This document shows positions 43,900 through 55,516 of a stretch of 64,000 nucleotides of DNA, piece after piece. Source of the stretch: Locusta migratoria (lineage: Eukaryota; Arthropoda; Insecta; Orthoptera; Acrididae). Under the pieces are notes generated by a model that had not been told where the DNA came from, ran no database searches, and saw only the letters and a list, made by a program, of their open reading frames with translations. The stretch spans positions 367,557,159 to 367,621,158 of the forward strand of contig CM048744.1 of NCBI GenBank assembly GCA_026315105.1, read 5' to 3'. The position numbers were made by a program, and so were the translations under genes. Each line of letters starts with the position of its first letter. The stretch's first letter is position 1.

Positions 43900-44664
43900 A
43901 CAAGGAACGTACTTGGGCTCGAACAAACATATATGTATGAATGTTTGGTTACAGTATCCCTAAGTACACCTCAATATGCTGGTGGGTGTCGTTTTTATGC
44001 AAAACATTGCAAACATGCTCTAGGTAGGACTGTATATGTAATTGTAGACGCAATATGTAATGCAGATATCTGAACTATAACTTATGTTATAATCGCTGTA
44101 CATATTCTCTAGCGTATTGTCATCAAAAGCCTTCTTCTCGGAAGACTGTTGGTATTCACTGCCACTGCTTCCATTGCCTCTTCCCACACTTAGTGTAGCA
44201 CTACCGCTAGCAATTAGTTATTATCATCCCTATTATCATCATTATGTGTTAGTGTTACAACAGTATCTAACATATGCTCATATTTCTGTACCATAACAGA
44301 TACGAGAAAGCATGCGAATGATTCATCTTCTACACTAATACCATCTTCACGAAGAATGGTTCTTCGTAACTTCATCTCAACCAATCACAATACTTTAGCA
44401 AGATTGATTATCAATTGCCACTCCATCTGATGCTTCGCCACACAAATGTCACAAAACGCAACTTCGAAGGCACACTACACCGTCCCTACTGGCGAACCGA
44501 CAGGTAAAAGTGCAATGTGACAAGGCACACGCAGAGGCGTCTAACGGACAACTGCAGAGTTTTGCAGATGCGGAAGTGTCACTAGTGCAATAAGGGATCT
44601 TTACATTATCTCTCGTATGATTTTGATGTATATGTGTTTGTTCGAGCCCACGTACTTTCCTTGT
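43900..44664. mobile_element. 765-bp foldback/MITE with ~40-bp inverted ends
   Basis: ACAAGGAACGTACTTGGGCT at the left matches the complement of the right end (ACAAGGAAAGTACGTGGGCT), and both continue CGAACAAACA(TATA). There is no transposase in between and no clear target duplication. The interior is AT-rich. Confidence 0.65.
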
Positions 44665-44839
44665 AAAGAGATGAGAAAAGATGGAAATAATTTATAGTGC
44701 CTAAGCTGAAGCGAATGTCTAGTTTAGTGTATTCAGCACTGCACATGTGCTCCTACCACAAGAACTACAAAGAAACATGTGAAAACCTCCAATCCGAGGA
44801 CATGAGGAATACAGACAGTGTACGAAAACAAAGCTTTAA

Positions 44840-45640
44840 ACAGAGTGGTAAACACCACTGTCCCAAATAAAACTTAAAACTGAATCAGCCATTTGGGTGT
44901 CATCAAGTAAAACATTTAATAAAAGTGCAGGGGCACCACAGCTAAAACTGGGGAATCCAGTAAGATGTGAGCTACGGTCAGGCAGGAACCACAGCGACAC
45001 ACAGGCGGGTCCTCGCCATGAAGATAATGGCCATGCGACAGCCAAGTATGGCCAATGCGGAGCCAGCATAAGACTACTGAGTCCCAGCAGCAGGGCCGCA
45101 TGGATGAACGCCACACACCCGTGGTCTCCTTTACACCCCAAAGTTTATTGGATACCGTCAGGATATGCCACTCAGCATCCCAAAGTGTAGAAAACCGATG
45201 GCACAAAACAGACCGGAGATCAGAAAACATTAGCCCGATATTTAACACAGACTCCTCTACAGCCTGTTTCGCAAGCCTGTCGGCATGTTCATTAGCTGGA
45301 ATACCGACATGACCAGGAGACCACACAAACACCACTGACGAACCAGACCTGTCAAGGGCAGAAAGTGTCTCCTGTATGGCTACCACCAAGGGACAACAAG
45401 GATAGCACTGGTCCAAAGCATCAAGGCTGCTCAGGGAGTCGCTGCAGATAAGGAAAGACCTGAACAGGACCGTATGTACTGGACAGCCTGGTAAATGGCC
45501 ACCAGCTCTGCACTGTAAACACTGCAGCCATCTGGCAAAGAGCGCTGTTCGATATGGTCGCCGTGGAAGTAAGCAAAGCGAACATAGCCCTCAACCATTG
45601 AGCCATCCGTAAAGACAAGGTTGTGTCCAGGAAACAATGC
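44840..45640 (-). pseudogene. I-like LINE RNase H and C-terminal zinc motif
   Basis: NLVFTDGSMVEGYVRFAYF carries the first catalytic Asp, VYSAELVAIYQAVQYI the Glu, and VVFVWSPGHVGIPANEHADR with LAKQA the late His and Asp. These are the four expected RNase H sites. PVCRCGSCLTVAHILLD near the end is a cysteine-histidine motif usual at the C-terminus of I-type elements. The frame breaks between 45431 and 45416. RNase H removes the RNA strand of the cDNA hybrid. Although the sites look preserved, the rest of the element is broken. Confidence 0.8.
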
Positions 45641-46193
45641 AACAACAGCGAGAAACTAACGTCTAAGGGCCTCAGAGGGAACAGTCTTTGGGTCCATGGG
45701 CCAAGTCCAGCTGAGTACGCAGCCTTTGCATACAACATGGAGGTGTATGTGCACGGGCCCAATATGGAGATGGTAAAGGAAAAGACTCTAGTTCCAACAT
45801 AAGAGACCGGATGCGAAAAGTGATCGTGTGACCAGAACGGGGTCGCCGTTGTTGAGGACAGACGACCACGTCTGAGAAAAGCAGACAATGGTTTGGATGG
45901 CTTAGTGAGCAATGCATATAGGCTGCATAAGCCAAGAGCAGTTGTTGACAGCGGACCCGCAGAGGTGGCACACCACCCTCCACAAGTTGACTGTTAACGG
46001 GGCTGGTATGGAAGGCACCTGTCGCAATGCAAACCCCACAGTGGTGGACGGGGTCCAACAGGTGCAATTCCGAAGGTGATACCGAACCATAGAACAGTGT
46101 GGAACGATCAGCACCCCAGGTGGTATGGCCCAAGTGACGAATAACATTCAGATGGCGCCAGCACTCCTGCTTAAGCTGACGAATCTGGGGAAG

Positions 46194-46984
46194 CTATGTC
46201 AGCCGGATGTCAAAGATCAGGCCTAAAAACCTATGGCTTTCCACTACATTAAGTAAGTGGTCGTCAAGTTCGGGGCGAGGGTGAACAGTTCGACGCCGAC
46301 AGAAGTGTATAACACTAGTCTTGGCGGCAGAAAACTGGAAGCCGTGGGCAAGAGCCCAGGACTGCACCTTCTGAATGGCTCCCTGCAGTCTGCGTTCAGA
46401 GACTTGGGTGCTGGAAGAGCTAAAATAGATGCAGAAGTCTTCAGCATAAAGGGAAGGGGATACTGATGACCCAACTGTTGTTGCTAGGCCGTTAATGGAC
46501 ACTCGAAACTGAGCCCTAGGGAACCCCATATTCTTGCACGAGAGGTGTTATGGGAGGCACCAACTTGAACACGAAAAGTACAGACAGCTAAAAAGTTTTA
46601 AATAAAAATCGGTAGGAGCCCCGGAGGCCCCAACCATGTAAAGTAGTGAGTATGTGATGCTGCCAGGTTGTATCCTATGCCTTGTGCATATCGAAGAAGA
46701 CGGCTATATAATGTTGGCACCTGGAAAAGGCTGTGTGGATTGTGGACTCGAGATACACCAGGGTGTCGGTGGTCAAGCGACCCTGGCGGAACCGCCCTGG
46801 CATGGAGCCAGTAAGCCCCAAGTCTCAAGGATCCAGCACAAACGCCTACTGACCATATGCTCCAACAGTTTACGCAGGACATTGGTCAGGGTGATGGGTG
46901 AATAGCTATCCAAATGAACAGGATTTTTGCCTGGTTTAATCACCAGTATGATTATACCCTCCCACCATTGCGATGGGAATACCC
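46194..46984 (-). pseudogene. I-like LINE reverse transcriptase
   Basis: VFPSQWWEGIIILVIKPGK and SYSPITLTNVLRKLLEHMV open the domain next to the solo LTR. After shifts, FRVSINGLATTVG and SPSLYAEDFCIYFSSSS follow at 46529-46194. The catalytic box reads YAED where YADD is expected, so the first catalytic Asp is Glu. At least two frameshifts occur at about 46530-46880. The thumb region runs to FLGLIFD. The interruption at 46985 separates this from the upstream linker. Confidence 0.75.
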
Positions 46985-47761
46985 TGTTGTGACTTTTCAT
47001 AGATCCTGAGTTACAAAAACCTCACAATAAAACAGTCATTACTACGATTTCTTTTTTACAAGAATATTGTAAATTTTATGAACCTAACAGTTTGTCTAAC
47101 GATTAAATCAGTTTCAAACTATTTACGAAAAACTAGAATTGTCATCTATTAAGTTTTGATAAACCATACACCTTTATGAACATTTTTTCACTTGTAAATT
47201 ATCGTTACCTTGAAATTTTGGTAAAATCTTGAATTTGAAGATCAATCATAAGACGTCAGATGGGGACTTGTTTGTTTACGTGAACTGACAGCTCAAAGGT
47301 TATTGTATCACCTAGCGGCTGTATAGCATAATACACACCACTTACCTTTAAATAATTACTTTATTGCATGAATTGTAACCTTTTTTTACCAACTTTTGTA
47401 ACCAGTTATATTATTTGTTAACACTAAATTAAACTGTATAAATTCCTTCAAAATTTGTAGTCAATTCATTTGAAACAGAATTTGTAAAGTCACATGACGT
47501 GATGTATTCGAGACTTGGGTGCCAAAATCTATGTATTTAAACATGGCGCTACTGACGGCAAGCAGCAGTTGAGGGCAGTTGTAAATTGTAAGATTTAGAA
47601 CAGATGTATACTGTGCTGTAGTGTGATGGAAGACTCAATAAACATGTATTTTCATCTATCGACGACTTTATTTTGGTAGAAGAACCTTGGAGAATGTGCT
47701 GCTATTAACTTGTCCAAGAACTTGATTCGTTGTGTGGTTTGGAGTGCTTTAGTAACAAGCA
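46985..47761. mobile_element. Solo LTR (777 bp) with ACCC target duplication
   Basis: Starts TGTTGTGACTTTTCATAG and ends AACAAGCA. ACCC flanks both sides (46981-46984 and 47762-47765). TG...CA ends with a 4-bp duplication fit a Gypsy-type LTR. AATAAACATGT near 47638 may be a poly(A) signal for the plus orientation. No internal retrotransposon coding sequence remains, so recombination between two LTRs is the simplest explanation. The left flank in the LINE is in frame with the reverse transcriptase start. The 777-bp stretch itself has no recognisable gene. Confidence 0.75.
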
Positions 47762-47765
47762 ACCC

Positions 47766-49060
47766 TAGTGACGACCTAAGCCCCATTCACACAGGCCATG
47801 CAACGTCGCACGAGATCCGGTTGAAGAGAGCGAGGAGATTACCCTTGCTTTTTGCTTTTTGCTGAGAGGTGTCTCAGCATTTGGGCATGGATGCTATAAG
47901 GCTGAGAGGCCGTGAGGACATTGTGCAAGAGCACTGAGTAGCTCCCACCCACTGAGTGGAGTGCTTTAAGTCTCAGTGCAGCAGGCGATAAAGAAAATGG
48001 GCTGGCTTTCCATCCGCTCCTTTAAAGCACGGAAGGCCGGTGGGTAGTTTGCAGTGGCAGAAGCACAAGGGTAATGCTCAGCAATCATCTCTGCAAGTGT
48101 GGCTGGATCTGTACATATGACTCCATTCGTGTGGAGATCCCAGGGATTCCTGCTTGGGTTGGGTATCCCTTTAAACGCCTAATCCTGCTCAAGACCTGGG
48201 AGGTAGAGGTACGTGACCGAATAGTGGAGACGCCAACACTTCTGTTTCTGTCTTCCAATTAAATGACAAGCACGAGCATGGAGCTGTTTAAATTTAATGT
48301 GGTGTTCAAGAGAGGAGTGCCACTTGTATCGCTGTAGGGCCCGCATGTGGTCTTGAATGGCCTCAGCGACCTCCGGCGACCACCACAGCACCGTCTTACG
48401 CCGTAGGCACCCAGAGGAATGTGGAATGGTAGCTTTCATAGCAGAAACTACGGATTGTGTGGCGCTCTCCACCACCACATCCATGGTATCGAGTGGGGGA
48501 GGGCCTATGATGGCAGCTGAAGTGTAGCCTTCCCAATTACCCGTGTAGGACCTACCAAGGAGGGTGTACTCGGGACTGACATTGTGGGAGTGACAAAAAG
48601 ATCGGAAACAGATCATTGCCACACAAGTCATCGTGAGTACTCCAGTGGACAGATGGCGGAAGGCTGTGGCTGCAGATCGACAGATCAATGGCCGAAAATG
48701 TGCCATGTGCCACACTAAAATGTGTGGGGGCACCTGTATTCAAGAGGCGGAGGTCAAGTTGAGAAAGTAAGTCCTCAACAACTCTGCCACAGCCAGAAAC
48801 CGTAGAACCACCCCACAAGGTATTATAGGCATTAAAGTCACCCAATAACAGGAAAGGTGGGGGGCCGCTGTAAGTGCAGCCAAAACATTCAAAGAGACAT
48901 CGCCATCCAGGAGGGAGGTAGAGACTCCAGACAGTGATCTGCTGTGTTGTCCTCACCCTGACAGCCATTGTTTCTAACGGTGTCTGATGGGACACAGGTT
49001 CACTATAGACAGAGGTAAGGACATACACACACATTCCACCTGAGACTCTGTTGTACACAC
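47766..49060 (-). pseudogene. I-like LINE endonuclease and linker
   Basis: From 49058 downward: ITVWSLYLPPG, FLLLGDFNAYNTLWG (endonuclease G-D-F-N), LDLRLLNTGAPTHFS, FSAIDLSICS and HDDLCGNDLFPI, where the usual Ser-Asp-His is Gly-Asn-Asp. A long linker then runs to about 47770. It includes KTVLWWSPEVAEAIQDHMRA with LQRYK and the HARACHLIGRQKQKCW segment found between endonuclease and polymerase of such elements. The enzyme nicks target DNA to prime reverse transcription, and the altered third motif suggests inactivity. Confidence 0.8.
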
Positions 49061-50726
49061 TATGATTACAATATTATCCCCTATAGCCCCGAAGGGCAGG
49101 GGTCCACATTTCCAGAAACCAGGTTTCCTGAACGGCAATGCAGAGTACAAGTGTTACGCTTAGAAGTTGTCATAGCTCAGCCAGATGGGGGAAAAAGCTG
49201 CTGCAATTCCACTGCAGAATTACGTGTCCTGCATGCTGTATCGCCATGTGGAGTAGAAGAGACAGATCATTCCATCAAAATGTCTGCTACCATCTGCTCA
49301 TCACCTACTGGATCACTAACCATATGTACTGGTGAATCAGTTAACGCGAAATCCTCTGGGGACACGAGGATCACTACCTCATCCTCTGAATCACAGGATG
49401 TTGGTGAATGCTGCTTGGCAGCCACTGTAGATACCTTCTTAGGTTTCTTCTTCTTGGCCTCTTGCTCGCCCTTTGGCTTTAAGGGCTGGGAGGCCTCTGA
49501 AATAGCTTCTGGGCCTGATGAAGACCGAGAAGCCCTGCAACCAGCAGTAAAGGGAGCCGTCAGCTGGGATCCTCCCTAACATTCAGAAAGGTCTCGGAAG
49601 GGAGCTTCCAAAGAGACCCCTTCTGAGTGAGAGGAGCCGGAGAAGGCTGGTGCTTCTCTGGCTGACGGGTAGGGACTGATGTCCTTGGTGTTTGGAGGTT
49701 CATTGCTCCCATGGTGAAGAGAGTGGGAGCAACCGAAGAAGAGATACCCCCAACTATCAAGGGGGCAGGGGTAGTTGTACACGCCTGAGAGCCCATTGTC
49801 CTTAGCTGTGGTATCGGTAAGTGAGGTGCTGCAGATGATGATGATGATGATGAAGCGGCTGAGGCATATGAGGTAGTTATACTCATGGGATGCAATTTCT
49901 GAAATTTAGGCTTTGCTTCTGAATAGGTCAGTCAGTCCCGGGTTTTGTATTCCATAATTTTCCATTCTTGCTGCAGGACTGTACATCTAGGGGAGGAAGG
50001 GGAGTGATTCTGGCTGCAGTTGACACATACTGGAGGAGGGGTGCAAGGGGCATTCGGATGAACCGCACGTCCGCACTCCAGGCATGTAGGGTTGGCATCA
50101 GATCAGGAGGACATATGCCCAAACCTCCAGCACTTGAAGCAGAGCATAGGGGGAGGTATGTAGGGCTTTACATCATACCAATAGATCACCACCTTGACTT
50201 TTTCGGGCAATGAATCACCGTCAAAAGCCAAGATGACAGCACTGGTGGCTACCCTGTTGTCTTTCGGACCCCTATGGACTCCCCACCAATACAGGTTGGC
50301 ACGCAGTTCGTTGGCCGACTGCAGCAACAGATCTTTATGGAATATTATCCCCTGGTCCATGTTTAAGGGCTTGTGTGACATGATCATAAAAGAATCATCA
50401 CCCAGCTTGTCACAGGCAAGCAATGCCCTTGACTGGGCTGGGCATGACATTGTTATTAAGACTGACCCAGAGGGCATTTTTGACATCCCTTCAACCTCAC
50501 TGAACTTGTCCTCGAAGTTTTCGATGAAGAACAAGGGATTCATCGTCAAAAGATTCCCCATCATTGTGGCTACATGAGAGATACTTAGGGACATAAGCCT
50601 CACCCTGATTTCTGGCCCGACGTTTCTCCCAGGGTGTGGCCAGGGAGGGAAACGTTTGGGGATTGTATGCAGTGGCATTGTAATCACCTCTACCTCTCTT
50701 AGAGATGCAGGTTTTGCGTCCAGCAA
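49061..50726 (-). pseudogene. I-like LINE ORF1 (Gag-like, zinc knuckles)
   Basis: 50726-50103 contains FFIENFEDKFSEVEGMSKMP, GSVLITMSCPAQSRALLACD and VILAFDGDSLPEKVKVVIYW. It ends MLCFKCWRFGHMSS, a CCHC knuckle start. Further cysteine pairs follow below 50103 on the minus strand (the region of CLECGRAVH-like and CVNC-like text near 49980-50095). The tail 49895-49560 is Ser/Pro-rich. ORF1 proteins of I-type LINEs coat the RNA. Frame breaks near 50100 and 49930 disable it. The 5' part continues to about 50823 in another frame. Confidence 0.75.
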
Positions 50727-50922
50727 TGCTATTATTGGCTCGTTTTATCGTGGTCCCACGAGTGCATAGGAATATAAAGGTCCATCCAGGCAGAGCCCGC
50801 TTGCCTGGGTATGCCTTATACAACTGAGGTGCTGCGGGTTCCTCAGAGATTGCTCACAAATTAATATTTGATGTTAGCAAATTCTTGTTTTTCAAAACTG
50901 CTTTTATTCCCATTGCTATCCT

Positions 50923-51018
50923 AATGTTCAAATGTTTGTAAATCTATCAGAAAAAACTGCATGGTCATCTGTCTGTAGTTTACAAACTACTTAAACTAAG
51001 GTAAACTAACCTAAGGAC

Positions 51019-51055
<37 letters not shown>

Positions 51056-51140
51056 CCCAGGGAAGACTCGAACCTCCGACGGTGAGTAGCCACACGCTCC
51101 ACAGCGAGGAGCCTTAGACCGCTCGGCTACTCCACTGAGG
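50923..51140 (-). mobile_element. tRNA-Ser-like SINE with internal (GT)n
   Basis: Minus strand: CAGTGGAGTAGCCGAGCGGT, then CCGTCGGAGGTTCGAGTCTT (B-box GGTTCGAGTC), then a (GT)n stretch (51022-51053 as AC on plus) and a tail with TTAGTTTAAGTAGTTTGTAA. It is relative to the SINE at 2810-3002, but with a long dinucleotide expansion between head and tail. It splits an RTE-like LINE fragment (about 50860-50922 and 51141-51405). Confidence 0.75.
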
Positions 51141-51405
51141 CTATTGCCATTCTGCATTTTATATCCTCTGTACAGTGACCATCATATGTTATTTTACTGC
51201 CCATTAACAAAACTCATCTACCACCTTTATTGTTTCAGTACCTGATCTAATTCCTTCAGCATCACCAGATTTTCTAAGACTGCATTCCATTACCCATGTT
51301 TTGCTCTTGTTACTGTTCATTTTATACGCTCTCTTCAACACACTGTCCATGAATATTCAACTGCTCTTCCAGGCCCTTTGCTGTCTCTGATAGAATTATT
51401 TCCTC
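51141..51405 (-). pseudogene. RTE-like LINE fragment
   Basis: On the plus strand, CATTCTGCATTTTATATCCT, CCTTCAGCATCA and GCTCTTCCAGGCCCTTTGCT follow the order seen at about 19560-19790 in the complete copy. This covers the region just after the reverse transcriptase catalytic box. No open frame remains. Confidence 0.75.
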
Positions 51406-51670
51406 GGCACATAGCACGCATTGAGATTGAGGTTTTTTTTATAGAGGTTTGTACCGTACTCGTGACCTGGGCGATTAAGCTGGGGTCCCCGGGCTTTGAA
51501 ATGTACAACAGTCCACCATCACACCGAACGATGGTTGTTGAAGCACGTACAGAGCTTGCAGTGTAGCGGACTGTTGGCGCGACACAGCACACGGCTTAGG
51601 ACCCCGGGTTCGCCAAGCCCGTACTCAGCAAATTAATGCTGAGCCCATGAGGGGCACCTCCCTATACACC
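51406..51670. other. Unassigned, GC-richer segment
   Basis: Contains GGACCCCGGGTTCGCC near 51598, which is B-box-like, but no A-box at the right distance on the same strand. No firm call. Confidence 0.3.
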
Positions 51671-51679
51671 AACACCCCT

Positions 51680-52905
51680 CATGCCCATGGCCTTGCCACT
51701 CTTTAACACTACCTCTCCCAACGTTCCTCTGAATTCAAGCCCAATGCCTCATTCCTCATTACCCTCACCAACTTTATCCCAACTTACAACTGCTTTTCCT
51801 TTGAGGAGACAGTTTACCATCAAATCCGTGGCACAACCCTGGGCACCCGAATGGCACCCACCTATCTGGAGGAATCCTTACTAGCATCCCAAAACTCCAA
51901 ACCTCTGGTCTGGTTAAGGTTTATTGATGATATTCTATGATTCCGACTCAGGGCCAGGACACTTTATCCTCCTTCCTTCAAAACCTTAACACCTTCTCCC
52001 ACATCCACTTCACCTGGTCTTCATCAGCCCACCATGCCACATTACTGGATGTCAACCTCCACCTCAATGATGGCTCCATACACACTTCCGTCCATATTAA
52101 ACCTACCAACAGTCCCTACACTTTGACAGTTGCCATCCCTTCCACATTAAAAAATCCCTCCCTTACAGCCTGGCCACCGGTGTACGGAATATCTGTAGTG
52201 ACAAGAACTTCCTTTCTGAATATGTTGAGGGTCTCACAAAGGTTTTCACAGACAGAAACTACCCCCACAGACCTAGCCCACAAACAGATCACTAGTGTCA
52301 TATCCTCGCAGATCCCAAATCCTCCCTTTAACACCAGTAACTACCCACAAATGAGCGCTCCCCTTGTCACCCAGTACTACCCTGGACTCTAACTACTAAA
52401 TTGCATCCTTCACCAAGGTTTTCTATGCCCAAAAATGAGAGACATCATGCCCAAGATCCCATAGCCTCTCCCCCTAAAGTGGTGTTCTATTGCCCTCCCA
52501 ATCTCCATAACATCCTAGTCTACCCCTATACCACCCCAAAACCCAGCCCACTGTCACATGGTGCATATCCCAGCACTTCCTATTCGAGTCCTGTCACAGG
52601 CTTAGCCTACCCAATCAAAAGCTGGGCCATCTGTGAAAGTGGCCATGTAATTTACCAACTATGCTGCAATCACTGTGCGGATCTTTATATTGGCATGATC
52701 ACTAACCAGCTGTCTATTAGGATGAATGGCCACCACCAAACTGTGGCCAAAAACAAGGTGGACTACCCTGTGGCACAGCATGTGGCAGAGCATATGCTTG
52801 ATTTCAATAGCTCCTTCACAACCAGTGTTATCTTGATTCTCCCACCCACCACTAGCTTTTCTGAACTACACAGATGGGAGATATCCTTACATTACATTCT
52901 CTGAT
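51680..52905 (+). pseudogene. Penelope-like element: reverse transcriptase and GIY-YIG endonuclease
   Basis: RFIDDIL near 51917-51937 is the Penelope catalytic box, followed at once by a stop. IHFTWSSSAHHATLLDVNLH and SIHTSVHIKPTN are the next conserved blocks. After several frame breaks, VIYQLCCNHCADLYIGMITN and QLSIRMNGHH at about 52640-52740 form the GIY-YIG region (Y-Q-L...L-Y-I-G...R). Penelope-like elements use this reverse transcriptase related to telomerase, and most have the C-terminal GIY-YIG nuclease. The 5' part is missing. The downstream tail (53001-53110) carries a (GT)n and the TTTGTGGTGAGTTGTAAACT text shared with the foldback at 36757-37066. Confidence 0.85.
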
Positions 52906-52999
52906 ACCGAAATTATCCAGCCCTCAACCTACAATAACATCCCTTTTTTTCCACACCCAACAATGCATACCTTTCTGTCCTAAACCTCTCCTATTTTGT

Positions 53000-53000
<1 letters not shown>

Positions 53001-53052
<52 letters not shown>
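53001..53052. repeat. (GT)n in the Penelope-like tail
   Basis: 26 GT units. The corresponding place in the foldback at about 36970 has a shorter GT stretch. Confidence 0.97.
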
Positions 53053-53055
<3 letters not shown>

Positions 53056-53114
53056 TATGTGCCTGTCAGATCATTGTCATGTCTTTGTGGTGAGTTGTAA
53101 ACTGTCCATATTAC

Positions 53115-53630
53115 TATATGATTTACAATGTAAGATTCATATAATGAATTTAAATAGTAGTTTTAAGTTTTCATCATAAAACTTATTTTAAACAGGGATC
53201 AATTCCATAACACAATCTTTATTTGGCATTCAGATACATTGTCTTCACCAACTATAAACCAAATTATCACCTTTCAACCTAACCCTGATACCAGGATTTG
53301 TTTCACAACAAAAATTCCAGGTGGTTGATGTTGAATATCCTACTCCGGGCAAACATGTAAGCACTGCTGCTAGTTAAAATACTAACAATAAGAGTTAAAT
53401 TGTACTTACAATGTTGGCCGCCTAGCACATTGATGTTGGAAATGGATGAAAATGGCTGGAAATAAAGCAACCAATGATGGAGAAGATTCAGGCAGCCAAT
53501 CAGAATGTAGACAGTTTTAAATGTTACGTATAAAGGTCATTATAGGAGTCAAGAGGACATGATTAAGTTTTATGTACGTTAGCAGAGGCGTTGTAGTGTT
53601 GACAAAGAAATTTTCCCTTAACAATAATAA
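53115..53630. other. No recognisable gene
   Basis: AT-rich spacer. No repeat terminus or coding motif. Confidence 0.4.
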
Positions 53631-53633
53631 TTA

Positions 53634-55004
53634 CTATATTTGGTGGTGTAGAAGACGCACTTTTTTCCTACAAAAATTGGTCCAAAAACTGGATACAACT
53701 TATATGCCAGTTGCCAGTTACAAGTTCTATTTCTATCAGGGGATTTCAAAACAGGGTGTAAAATGCGGGAAATAATGTTTTAAGCAAGAATAATGTTTTA
53801 AGTTGGAAACTTTGTCTTTAAGGTTCTCTCTTCAATTTCTTAGTTTATATTTGATGTGTGTACATAATGTGCACCAAAATATCCATCAGGAGCTTTATTG
53901 TGTAGTAAAGGTTATCTGATTTTGTATCATTTTTAGTGCCAAGTTAACTGAAACTGGTAACTTCATAGGAAGTAGAAACTTTTGAGATAATTTCATTCAT
54001 CATAATCGATGTTTTCGGCAATCCAGTAATGGTGTCATTCATATTTGCATAACGAAACACTGCTCACATATTTGTCCATGCCTTGCCTGATGATATTTGA
54101 GAATTTATTCGTATTCTCAAGTGCAAATATGTACATAAGTATTTTTTGTGACATTTGCGCAGCGTCTGCATCTCTCAGTTGTCATATTTTTGAGGTTATA
54201 ACATGCTGCATCCCTTACAGTGCAACGACCAATACACAGACACAAACCATACAGCATTCTCACAGTTTATGGAACATCACAAAAACACTTACATAAATAT
54301 TTTCTCTTCACAATAAATTCTCAAAAGAGTCATTTTAAACGTGACAACCCCTAACTTGTCGCGCATACTTGTACTCGGCGCAGTGGGTGAGGGAAGCAAT
54401 AGCAGTACTACCTAGGTAGCGATGTCGTAAGCCTTTACGATGTTCATTAAATCAGCGCATACTGTACACATTGAAAGGTAAAATATCCATTTGAATAAGT
54501 GCAGCCTGTCAAGAAAATTGACTGCGTAAATTTTATGAACACTACTTGAAGGCACTGCCTTAGATATTTGATGTACACGAACAAAGTTATTATAATTATA
54601 ATGCCTGACCAGTATTTACCTTTTTGCTGTACCACCAATAGTTACACACAGAAAGAAAAAAGGATGAAAATAAAACAAGTTTTCGGAACTGTGTTCCTTC
54701 TTCAGGCAAGAGAGAAGGGAAGAAAAAAGGAATGGGAAAGAAAGGGGAAGAAGGAACACAGTTCCAAAAGCTTGTTTTATTTTCGTCCTTTTTTCTTTCC
54801 GTGTGTAACTATCAGCGGTACAGCAAAAAGGTAAGTACTGGTCAGGCAATCTATATCTCTTGCAAAATAATTTATCATCTCTGTGGAGAATTTCCATCAT
54901 TATTCGTATAATTACATTGCAATAGATGTATTAGGTGTGATTTACTTTTTTCCTAAAAAAAGTGTCTTAAAAGTAGGGTGCGTCTTATAGGGTGGCAAAT
55001 ACAG
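53634..55004. mobile_element. TA-flanked TIR element (Tc1/mariner/pogo-type), no transposase
   Basis: The left end CTATATTTGGTGGTGTAGAA is followed by GACGCAC. The complement of the right end reads CTGTATTTGCCACCCTATAA followed by GACGCAC. Both are flanked by TA. About 1.37 kb. The interior has no transposase but holds a 245-bp palindrome (54603-54847). Confidence 0.65.
54603..54847. repeat. 245-bp palindrome with ~100-bp arms
   Basis: Arms 54603-54703 and 54748-54847 are near-perfect inverted copies. They share GCCTGACCAGTA, TACCTTTTTGCTGTACC and GGAACTGTGTTCCTTCTTC, around a 44-bp purine-rich centre. Because of the symmetry both strands encode near-identical ORFs. It has the same design as the foldback at 36757-37066. 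Confidence 0.9.
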
Positions 55005-55011
55005 TAATTTA

Positions 55012-55215
55012 CTGACTGGACGAAAATACACACAAGAACCTGTCAACCATAGGAACAGCATTAATTATTTACTTCGTGGTTAAGGGAAAGGATTATGCCC
55101 CTTACAGAAAAGGGAATTACTCTTTTGTGTTGCCACTGAAGTAAATAATTAATGTTGTCCTTGGTCTATGGTTGACAGGTTCTTGTATGTACCCTTATGG
55201 GTCACTAAATTATCA
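55012..55215. mobile_element. Short palindromic MITE
   Basis: CAAGAACCTGTCAACCATAG and ATTAATTATTTACTTC recur inverted at 55130-55195. The outer ends TAATTTACTGAC and the complement of GTCACTAAATTA match with one difference. It directly abuts the previous element. Confidence 0.65.
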
Positions 55216-55516
55216 TTGTAAAGGAAACACTTCATTGTCAACATTACCTCTCATGCCATATTGTGATCAAACAAAACATTAAATGTCAAAAAACAAAGTG
55301 CATTTGTTTATTTAGCATTAGAAACTAGCAAATCTCTTTAGGTACCACATACTACCATGTGACTGGGTAATGATAATGACACACAACTACTGTTATTTTC
55401 AACCGTTGCCAACATCAACACACTAGGCTGCAAAAATCATACGCAAAATTTAATCAAAAATAATTGTAAACATTTTCTCAAAGCGCATTAGCCTCCTGGT
55501 TATTTATTCAAACACA
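55216..55516. other. AT-rich spacer
   Basis: Nothing recognised between the small MITE and the left end of the Tc1-like element. Confidence 0.4.

Larger units (their letters stand above)
44840..50850 (-). mobile_element. I-like LINE, near full length, interrupted by a solo LTR
   Basis: On the minus strand, from 50850 downward, it encodes a Gag-like ORF1, apurinic-type endonuclease, reverse transcriptase, RNase H and a C-terminal zinc-like motif. Endonuclease plus reverse transcriptase plus RNase H is the order of I-type LINEs. A 777-bp solo LTR (46985-47761) interrupts the start of the reverse transcriptase. No clean LINE target duplication was found. The 3' end is near 44830, with no long poly(A). 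Confidence 0.85.
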
